DNA of 64,000 nucleotides from an uncultured Candidatus Poseidoniales archaeon. Its GTDB lineage: Archaea > Thermoplasmatota > Poseidoniia > Poseidoniales > Thalassarchaeaceae. The notes below the pieces were generated by a model. That model was given only the letters and a program-made list of their open reading frames with translations, had not been told where the DNA came from and made no database searches. The translations under genes and the position numbers were made by a program. Positions within the stretch are counted from its first letter, which is position 1. Each line of letters starts with the position of its first letter. Positions 7,399-16,700 of this stretch are shown piece by piece. Where the stretch lies: assembly GCA_905182515.1 (NCBI GenBank), contig CAJJBW010000001.1, forward strand, positions 210,275-274,274, given 5' to 3'.

Positions 7399-8589
7399 AT
7401 GTCCGAGTATCGTCTGACCGTTCTCCCGGGAGATGGTTCTGGAAAAGAAGTCACTAGGGAGGCTCAAAAAGTATTGGAAGTCTTTCAGAATTTTAGCCCT
7501 CTGTCATTCGATATAACTGAGATTCCATGCGGTGGCGAGTATTATCTTGAAACGGGTCTAGAATGGCCAATAGGTTCTTTTGAACATTGTAGAGATAATT
7601 CAGATGCAATTTTACTTGGTGCAATAGGATGGCCAGGTGCACAACTTCCTAATGGCGATAATGCCGGGGGCCAGGTAATCTTAGGTTTACGCTCGGGCTT
7701 AGATTTGTATGCAAATGTCCGTCCTGTCAAGTTATACGAAGGAGTATTACACAAAATTCATGGTAAACACAAAGAAGTATGGGATTCAAAGATAGTTAAT
7801 ATAGTTCTAATAAGAGAAAACACCGAAGGCCTATATCATGCATTATTGAGACGTTCAGCATTAGCTGCGTCTGGAAGTGAAAAAGATGAACCACTCGTTA
7901 TTGAAAAGTTTCCTGGCCTAGACGGAGAAGTTGCATGGGATGTAAGACCAATTTCTAGAACTGGTAGCCATAGGGTGATTAATTTTGCATTTGATTTGGC
8001 AAACAGACGTGGAGAAAAATTAGGAGAAAATCAAAAGGTAACCTGCGTAGATAAAAGTAATGTTACTAGAGGTTGTAGACTATTTAGACAAATATTTAGG
8101 GAAATTTCCTCAGAATACCCTCATTTAGAAACTCATGAGGCATATATTGACGCATTTACAATGTGGCTAATTCGAAGTCCTGAAGACCTTGATGTAGTAG
8201 TCCTTCCAAACATGTTTGGAGATATCGCTACAGATTTAGCTTCAGTCCTTCAAGGAGGATTAGGAATGGCTGCTAGTGCAAATATTGGCGATAATCACAT
8301 GTTGTTTGAACCAGTCCATGGATCTTCTCCATTACACGCTGGAAAGAATATAGTTAATCCTATTGCCACAATTTCTTCTGTTCAATTAATGTTTGATAAT
8401 CTAGGTGCCAGGCATCAAGATCAAAATGCAACTTTGTGCGCCGATATTCTTGATAGAGCAATCGCCGAGCATCTTTCTGAAGGCGGCCCGGTAACTTATG
8501 ATCTTGGAGGAAATGCATCAACGTCTGACGTAGGGTCTGCAATTGCTAAACGCTGTGAAAAAATACTCAAAGAAACATTTGATAATTAA
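7399..8589 (+). CDS. Isocitrate/isopropylmalate dehydrogenase family protein
   Basis: From ATG at 7399 (MSEYRLTVLPGDGSGKEV) it is 396 residues, a normal length. An in-frame ATG at 7372 is possible, while the track start at 7228 lies inside the opposite gene. Family marks are the N-terminal LPGDGSGKE, the substrate-binding arginines in GLRSGLDLYANVRPVK, RENTEGLY, the metal-binding NMFGDIATDLAS, GGLGMAASANIGD and FEPVHGSSPLHAGKN. It oxidatively decarboxylates a 2-hydroxy acid with NAD(P). Whether the substrate is isocitrate, 3-isopropylmalate or homoisocitrate is not decided: no leucine or lysine biosynthesis genes flank it. It is divergent from the coiled-coil/methyltransferase-like pair. Confidence 0.85.
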   Translation: MSEYRLTVLPGDGSGKEVTREAQKVLEVFQNFSPLSFDITEIPCGGEYYLETGLEWPIGSFEHCRDNSDAILLGAIGWPGAQLPNGDNAGGQVILGLRSGLDLYANVRPVKLYEGVLHKIHGKHKEVWDSKIVNIVLIRENTEGLYHALLRRSALAASGSEKDEPLVIEKFPGLDGEVAWDVRPISRTGSHRVINFAFDLANRRGEKLGENQKVTCVDKSNVTRGCRLFRQIFREISSEYPHLETHEAYIDAFTMWLIRSPEDLDVVVLPNMFGDIATDLASVLQGGLGMAASANIGDNHMLFEPVHGSSPLHAGKNIVNPIATISSVQLMFDNLGARHQDQNATLCADILDRAIAEHLSEGGPVTYDLGGNASTSDVGSAIAKRCEKILKETFDN

Positions 8590-8616
8590 TCAATATATAT
8601 GTATACTGAATAAATA

Positions 8617-9204
8617 TTAATCCATGTCACTTGCTATTTTTCTGACAACATATGGTATTAAACCAATCATAAATAACATCAAAGCTATCCCGCCAATTGC
8701 AGCCATAAAGATGCCTAATCCTTCACTTGTATCCATAGCAATATACCCAATTATCATTATTAATAGAATTCCACCGAGTACAGAGATTGTTTCGATTATC
8801 ATCTCACCAGAGGCCTTCCAACTTCCGATATATCCCATTCTTAATCCATCAGTTCTACCATCGGCTAATGCCATAGAAACTGGGTAAACAAGAATTTGTA
8901 TAGTTCCCATAATTGAAATAAATAGGGCAAGTCCAATGAAGAGCCCACTTAAGATTGTAATGCCAATTTCCGATGCAAGAAAAAATAAAATTAGATTAGA
9001 AATTGCAATAAGTAATATTCCGGGAATCCAAATCAAAACCGTTACTAAGCCATACTTCATTGTACTCAAACCAGCAGAAAAATCCAAACCCCCTGTCTTT
9101 ACTGGGCTAGGAGCATGGTCAACTAATATTGGACTACTCTGTGGTTCTGGAGTCATATTTTCATTTTCAAATACTAAATTATTATCTGCATTTTCTTCTT
9201 CCAT
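8617..9204 (-). CDS. Four-TM membrane protein, unknown function
   Basis: 195 residues. An acidic, Pro-rich cytoplasmic-looking N-terminus of about 45 residues precedes four hydrophobic stretches: near 53-75 (GLVTVLIWIPGILLIAISN), 80-108, 135-155 (IETISVLGGILLIMIIGYI) and 160-185. The layout is similar to Yip1-type or DUF-type four-helix membrane proteins, but no signature allows a firm call. It converges on the dehydrogenase gene. Its upstream region is shared, divergently, with the PhnD-like gene and contains the 38-bp inverted repeat. Confidence 0.6.
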   Translation of the reverse strand: MEEENADNNLVFENENMTPEPQSSPILVDHAPSPVKTGGLDFSAGLSTMKYGLVTVLIWIPGILLIAISNLILFFLASEIGITILSGLFIGLALFISIMGTIQILVYPVSMALADGRTDGLRMGYIGSWKASGEMIIETISVLGGILLIMIIGYIAMDTSEGLGIFMAAIGGIALMLFMIGLIPYVVRKIASDMD

Positions 9205-9290
9205 ACAAGGTTACCACACTTATTTATTTATATATGTTTCTTTTAAAAAAAATATTTCTTAAAGCCAAAATGGTGTTTGGCCCCTAGTCA

Positions 9291-9328
9291 ATAATTAAAA
9301 GTTTAGGGCACCCTAAACTTTTAATTAT
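9291..9328. promoter_or_regulatory. Perfect inverted repeat (18-bp arms, 2-bp loop) before the PhnD-like gene
   Basis: ATAATTAAAAGTTTAGGG, then CA, then its exact reverse complement. It ends 20 bases before the ATG of the PhnD-like gene and about 90 bases from the divergent membrane-protein gene. A separate CGGAGG ribosome binding site lies between repeat and start codon. It could be an operator for a dimeric repressor or an RNA hairpin in the 5' leader. Exact symmetry over 18 bp is far beyond chance. Confidence 0.7.
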
Positions 9329-9348
9329 CCTCTTATTTCCGGAGGCAC

Positions 9349-10416
9349 ATGGATGCACGCCCCGAACGTCAAATGTTAAACTTTAAAGATTGGTCAACTG
9401 TGAACAAAGCAATTCTTTTTACCGGATTAATAATCTCTTCATCTATATTATATCTAACATTTAATGTAAATTATGATGAATGTGATGATAAAAGCAATTG
9501 TCTTATTGTAGCATTTGAAGTCAAAGATACTTATTTAATATGGGATAAAAATCCTCAACATCTTGCAGATAAGCTTAGTGTATTATCTGGCATGGATGTT
9601 GAAATATATCCAGTCACAGACTCACGGGCTGCTATTGAAGCATTAGATAAAGGAAATGCTGATTTGGCATTTTTGGATGGAGCAGCTGCATGGTTATCTT
9701 GGGAAGTTTACGATCTTGATATTCTTGCTGCTGAGCAAAAAGCAGATGGCAGAATGTATTACAATGCAACGGCATGGGTCAAATCAGATTCAGATATGGC
9801 GGCCGCCTATTTTGATGACGATGAATCTACAGATCCATTTGCATTAATGGAGGGCAAAACATCTTGTCACACTGGTTGGTTGAAAAGTGCAGGGATGTTA
9901 ATTCCAATGGGGTATCTGATTGGAAACGGATATGCTGAAGTTATTGGCGATCCAAATGAAATCGAGTCTTTGCTAGATACTGTTACTAACTTTTTCTCTG
10001 AAGACTCAAGTATTCCAGAAGGAGGGACACAATACTCGTCATACAAAGGGGCATTAAGGTGCCTTTCTGATGGTACTGGAGATGTTGCGCTTGCCAAAGA
10101 TTCAGTAGTAAATTCTTATTGTACTGGGCCCGATGCTGAAAGTTGGTGCCTAGATGAAAATGAATACGTTATGCTCCCTGCTTTCGGAAAGGGACCCAGT
10201 CATGCTGCAGTCTACAATCCAGAATATATGGATTCGGTAAAAGTAATAGCAATTCAGAATGCTTTAGTTGCATTAAATGAAGATGATGAAGGAACTCAAA
10301 TCCTTAAAAATCTATTAAATACAGATGGGATGATGATTACCGATGCACAAACTCATTTAGGAACTTATGGGGCTGCTGTTTCTAATATACCCGGTATTCA
10401 GCAATTTTTCTACTGA
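9349..10416 (+). CDS. PhnD-like periplasmic (phosphonate/phosphite-type) substrate-binding protein, membrane anchored
   Basis: 355 residues. An N-terminal membrane segment near 22-40 (AILFTGLIISSSILYLTF) anchors an extracellular binding domain. The fold signs are ALDKGNADLAFLDGAAAWLSW, which matches the PhnD GxxDxxxxxxxxxxxA stretch, GKTSCHTGWLKSAGMLIPMGYL (the GK..C/S....S....P segment), and ALRCLSDGTGDVALAKDSVV. The family binds phosphonates, phosphite or phosphate esters for ABC import. No permease or ATPase gene lies nearby. The start has a good CGGAGG six bases ahead. Ligand is unknown; Cys pairs (CDDKSNC, CTGPDAESWC) suggest disulfides. Confidence 0.75.
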   Translation: MDARPERQMLNFKDWSTVNKAILFTGLIISSSILYLTFNVNYDECDDKSNCLIVAFEVKDTYLIWDKNPQHLADKLSVLSGMDVEIYPVTDSRAAIEALDKGNADLAFLDGAAAWLSWEVYDLDILAAEQKADGRMYYNATAWVKSDSDMAAAYFDDDESTDPFALMEGKTSCHTGWLKSAGMLIPMGYLIGNGYAEVIGDPNEIESLLDTVTNFFSEDSSIPEGGTQYSSYKGALRCLSDGTGDVALAKDSVVNSYCTGPDAESWCLDENEYVMLPAFGKGPSHAAVYNPEYMDSVKVIAIQNALVALNEDDEGTQILKNLLNTDGMMITDAQTHLGTYGAAVSNIPGIQQFFY

Positions 10417-10747
10417 GGTAGAACCTTGAACCCATTTCAATTTTTTGCATAATTATTTTGATTTTGAATCATCAGTTCATTCTCTTTGAGAATGATGAAT
10501 AACTTGTATGACCAGATGTATTAGATTCAGTAACTCTTTGCCCTAATGTACTTTTGAGGTTAGAAGATACCTACTAATTTCCACGGCCATCCGTTTATGT
10601 TATATTGTTTAATTTTAATGATTCTAACTTTTATGAATAAAAGAAAATTTGTGAATGATACTAAAGTACTCAGTTGATACAATAAAACAAAAATCTACAA
10701 TCTTTTGATAAGTGATTAATCGACGTAGGTCTACTTAGGTGGTTGTA
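10417..10747 (+). other. 331-bp intergenic region with a 7-bp hairpin
   Basis: No credible ORF. CATTCTC-TTT-GAGAATG at 10478-10494 forms a short hairpin about 60 bases after the PhnD-like stop and may mark its transcript end. The rest is AT-rich and should hold the promoter of the giant surface protein gene; several TATA-like stretches occur between 10600 and 10700 but none stands out. Confidence 0.4.
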
Positions 10748-13700
10748 GTGAGAACAGGATCAAAAAATAAAACAAGCAATAGTGGGAAAAAACAAACACT
10801 ATCGGCACTAATTTTAGTTTCAATAATGATATTTAGTACTCAAATGTACACATTTCAAAATTTTGATACCGATCAAAATCTTTCTGAGAGGGAAATATCG
10901 CCTAATAAAACAACCATTCAACAGTCATCAGAGAATTCTGATGAACCAAACGGTCAACAATCTCAATCACAGGAATTTAACCCATTCAATCACCCAATTT
11001 TTTCTAATCCCTCTTATCATGATCCAGCATCATACTATGGTAAAGTTTCTGATATATCTGCTCTAACTGCATTCCCTGGATATGAGTTTTATTTAGAAGA
11101 AACAAATACAGATGATCATGACAACGACGGAATAGATGATCTAAATGATTTAGACGATGATAATGACGGCTTGAACGATCTTATCGAAAGGTTTGACGGT
11201 TGTTTCGGGACCCATCCATTTGATCATGATAACGACGGCTTACAGGATGACGTTGATTGGGATGACGATAATGATGGGATATTAGAAGGCCCAATTGATT
11301 ATACACAAGGAAACGATCCAAAAAATGTCTCATCCGATAGATATATTTCAAGCACTACTATTCATCCATGGACTGGATTAGAAGTTGGTACTGCCTACTT
11401 AGTAGACCAAAATCCATTTGATCATGATAATGATGGAGTTCCTGATGAAGATATTGATGGATCCGGAAAAGGTACTTATGACGAAGATGATGACAATGAT
11501 GCGCGTTTAGATCAATTTACATGGCCATGTGATTTTGATGGTGACGGAATACAAGACTATTTTGATATAGATGATGATAATGATGGCCTCATCGACTTAT
11601 GGGATGAACACCCATGGGATTCTGATAAAACCGGTAATATCACAACTTCTGGAGTCAGCTGGGAAGCAGCTGTACTTTGGGCGTCTAATCAACAACATGA
11701 GATATCTATGACTGCACTGGGTCTTTCAGTTTCGGAACTAGAAATAGAAGCAGGAGACACTGTCCGGTGGACAAACGACCACAGTGACGACCATCAGGTA
11801 CTTGCTGGAGATGGATCTTTTGATAGTGGAACTATCGTACAAGGAGGAAGCTTCAGTCATACTTTTGACGGTGAAGGTGTTTGGACTTATTCTGATCCTT
11901 TGACCTTACTAGAAAGCTTTAGTGGCACAATAACTGTTAGAGGAGATTCTGGAAGGGCAATGCCAGATGTCTTTAATATAAACGCCGAAGTTTATGGTTC
12001 AGATACTTTTGATTTTGTTAAGAAAGAAAGTAGTATTTGGCATCCTCGCTTACAGGCCTTTTTTGAAATTGTGGATGGAGATCTTGACAATGACTCTCTC
12101 CCCAATTTTATTGATCCTGATAACGATAATGACGGTTTTCCTGATTCTTCAGACACCGATGATGATAATGACGGATTATTAGATATGTATGATGTAGATG
12201 ATGATAATGACGGCATACCTGATACGTGTATCCAAGTTGATACAAATGGAGACGGTATAGGAGATTACCCTAATTCACAACCAATAGGCATACCTGGTAT
12301 AGATTGTGAACTTGATTATGATAGAGATGCTGATGATGATATTTACAGGGCAATAGATTCTGATTATGATTTAGTATGGGATTGGAAAGATACTGATCTC
12401 GGGGCCGCCGTCCCTGCCGACAATCTACTAGGGAATCCAGGGGTAGATCCAAACGATTTACCTTATGATCTTGATAATGATGGAAAAGTAAATGAGGTCG
12501 ACTCATTTATGAATTCTACAGATGATGAAGTACTAGCTTGGAACTGCCCTTCATTAGCAAATCCAAATCCACAATCTTCAGACGATAATTGTATTTTTAT
12601 GCGGAAATCTTACACTGGTAATAATGATTGGGATGGCGATGGATTCAACAACTGGGTCGATGTAGATGATGATAACGATGGCGTTCTTGATTGGTTAGAT
12701 ATTGATGAAAATTGTGATTTAGACGATGATAATGATTTACACCTATTAAATGGTTCTAGATACAGAGATGATGGCCCTAATTCCATAGATACTGATATCG
12801 ACGGAGATGGTATTGCAAATGATGAAGACTGGGATGATGATAACGATGGAATTTCTGATTTCTATGATCCTGATGATGGTAATTGCGGTGTTGTCGACAA
12901 TGATGGTACTGACAATTTTAACGGTAATTCGTATTCTCATTCTGATGGAGATATAATAGATGGAAGTGAAGATTCAGCCCTCTACGCTGGAACCGGCACG
13001 CTCTTGTGGGATATGTTCTGGCATTTCAGCCCATTTGTTGGGGATACCCAAGGATTTATATTGCCATATAATGGATATGAAACTGGAACAGGTGCCGACT
13101 CATTAACAGTTACTCAACATGGGACAATTCCAGAAATATATTGGAATATAATGATGAAATGGAGCCCTTGGAATGGGAATAATTATTTCGACATTGATAT
13201 GGATGGGGACTCATTAATCAATGGAATTGATGTTGATATGGATGGAGACGGACTTCCAGATTGGTGGGATCAAGATGAAGGTTCAGATGGAGTTCTTGAT
13301 GTAAATGATCCTGCATTTGGTGGTTCTCTTGATGATGGGGAATGTGGACTTTCTTTATCTTTCTTAGTCAATCAGGCAACTGGTCCGGTAGCATGTGGAC
13401 TTTCTTATGCATGGATGTATGGATTTCCTCTCTTAGGTGCAACACAGTCAAACGGCAATATCTACACTCTCCCTTATAGTAGTAGGCCGGATCCATTGCA
13501 TGATGATGGGGAATATGATGGAAGTAATTCACAAGGTAATAATCAATGTTCAGATAAATGCTGGTGGTTCACTTTTGACCCAGGCAGTAATCCTACCCCT
13601 ACTGCTGCTGTAACATATAATGATGTTAGAAATAATAGAGATTTGTATATAGCATATGTTGGATTAAATAAAGGGTTATTCCAGTGGACTGCGGATAGTA

Positions 13701-16700
13701 ATGCTAACCTTTTCCCTGATGAAGTAGCTGATTTATTAAATGATGACGTAGATCCAGATAATGATTGCCCCGCGCCGATAGTAGGTAACTTAAATCCATC
13801 TTGTATGGCAAATGACACCGGTGATCTTGACGATGATTTTGATGGAGTATATGACCATTGGGATGTTGATGATGATAATGATGGTTTATGGGATTACTTT
13901 GAGGTAGATGTTGATGATGATTGGGATGATGATGATGAAACTAATGACGGCATTTATTATTTTATTGGAAGCAATTGTGAAGATAATGATGACGATGGAT
14001 TAGATACTGACCCAGATAATGATGGCTGGTATCAGGCAGTATGGGACCAGGGTGTTTTAGGACAAGCTTTACTATTTCCAGAATATTACGATGTAGATAA
14101 CGATAACGACGGTATTCCAGATGGAGAAGATCCAGACGATGATAATAATGGAATCTCCGATGCCGATCAGGAATTAATAGCGGAGTGTTTTTCAGGTGAA
14201 GAGCAAAGTGTTTGGGATCACGATAATGATGGAATACAAAACTGGGCAGATGATGACTGGGATGGCGATGGTATTCCTAATTCGATTGAATTAAACTCAA
14301 CGAATGGCCTAATTTCTGCTTTTGATCATGACAATGATGGTTTACGCGATGATGTTGACGAAGATGATGACCAAGATGGTATGAAAGATGAAGATGAAGT
14401 TTTACTTTGGCCTACAAGGTTTGGTGCTGAATCTACAAACCCATGGGATCATGATGATTTCGGCAATGGATCAGCAATTGCAAACCCTCTTGATAATTTC
14501 ACTGGCCCGGATTCAATTGATCAAGATGATGATGCTGATAATAGATCAGACAGTGATTTTGACCATATGGAAGAAGATTTTAATCCTGAGACATCAGATT
14601 GGGATTCAAATAATAATGGAATTTTAGATGCTGATGATAAAATCCCAAGTAGGATAACTTTGAACTCACCTTCAATTTTATGGCTTGATGCTTTTAATCC
14701 AGCTATTTTCTCAGGTCAAGTAAATCTTTTGGCCTCTAACGGTTCTTTCGTGCCAACGGCAAATATACCTGTTCAGATTCATATTGTTTGGACTAGAAAT
14801 GGTACTACAGCCTTGGAGACAGTTGATGTTTTAACTGGTAATGATGGTAAATATGTAGTTGGACAATTTTTATTCCCAGAGGATATTTCTGTAGGACCTA
14901 ATTCTACTTATTACGTATATGCTGAAGTTACTGAAATGTTCATACATGACAGCTCGGTTACCGAGCAAGTACCTGTAGAAGTAAGGGCAAATACTACTAC
15001 TGGCTATAGTGCAGGAACGCAATTCCGTTCTGATGAGATGCCATTAAAAATTAGTCTAAAGACACATTATTCTGCTGATTATGATCGTGGAATTTTTGAT
15101 AATAGAATTTCAAATGCACCTTTCTCTTTTACTGTCAGTGATAGTAAGAATTTATTTGGAAATGTCACTCATCCTACAGAATTTGATGGATATGGATATG
15201 GATATAGGGCCAGTAAAGATGGATGGGCCAATTTAAGATTCAATCAATCAAATGGGATAAACGGCGCTTGGGAACAAGTACAATACAATAGTGCATTGAA
15301 TAATGGTGAAGGTACTTTACCTGGGGGATGGGAGGAGATACTGTGGAATAATTTTTCAAAGATACATGATGTTATCCGATCTCCATATGTGGAAGTTCCA
15401 ACTAATGTCCCGACAGGGGATTACTTCTTTGTCGGTTCTGTAAACCCATCACTTGGATATGATTGGCCGTGGCCTTACTTAGAGGCATCAGATACTGATA
15501 GTTTTACAATACGTTCAATGAAGCGTATGTTTATTGAGGCTCAACTTATAACTCCTTCAATAAGGCCTGTTTACTTTTATGATGCCACCCAGTTCACTGG
15601 GTCTTCATTTGGAGCATGGAGGGCTTTATTTCATTCTCCTTCTCTTATTGACTCTGGTCTTGATTACTCAGAAGTTAGTATTGGCAAAGCATACCCTATT
15701 CTTTGGGATGGTCAACCATCAACTCTTGGATTAATTGCGGGTGGAGTACTTCTGGATAACAATAATCAACCTTTCATATCAGCCAATTATCTTGAAAATA
15801 ATAGACATGTCCCTGATGGTTATTATTGGTCTACAAAGTTACAAAATGGGGCTTCATTTGATGTCCCTCCGTGTGGGGCTTCGGATCCAACAGATCCATC
15901 AAGTCCAATTAGGTGTGAAATTGTTCCAGAGATGTTTACTGGTGAAAAATGGTATGTAGAAGGGAAAGTATGGAATAGGACATTTGCACCTTGGGCAAAC
16001 GATCCTCTTTCATTAGGGGTAGATGAAGATCGAAACGAAGTTTTTGCAGGATCTAGAGAAATTTTACGAGTGGGGAGGCCCAGTATGATAGACGGAGAAG
16101 CAAGATTTGAATTCAATGGCTCTTGGTATTCCTATTATCCAGCTGGAACATTTGGAATAAAAACTAGCTTCACAAATTCAGATTATTATTTCACTGGAAA
16201 TCAATCACAAGTATTGGCCCCAGTAGGTAGTTTTGGTAATATTTCAGTAATAGGTACCACTGATTTCCAATTAACTGCAACACCTCGTTTGTACCGTGGT
16301 CAAAATGCTACAATTGAAGCACGTTTGATAGATAATGCATTCCAACCAGTACGTGAAATGCCAGTGAACTATACATGGTCTGCAGATGGCACAAGTGATG
16401 TTGTCATAACTGATAATAATGGTGTCTTCAAAGTTAATCTGACTATTGGCGAAGATCATGAACTTGGTAACTTTACTTTAGGATATACATATCTTGGCGA
16501 CTCCATCAGAGAAGGAAACTCTGCTGAAATATCCCTTTGGGTTGTTTCTAGAACTTTTATAAACCTACAGAGCACAACTTCCAATTTACTATCAAGTGGA
16601 GATATTTGGGAATTTACAGCCCAAGTTACAGATGACAATAGGACTGCATTTGACAAGGATTTAGGTCAGGCATTATCTGGTTGTGAAGAATTAGGTGGTG

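Noticed and set aside
11110-14645. Possible CRISPR array or satellite DNA because of the repeating GATGATGATAATGA pattern
   Set aside because: Repeats are in frame, degenerate and irregularly spaced, and encode Asp-rich calcium loops inside one long ORF.
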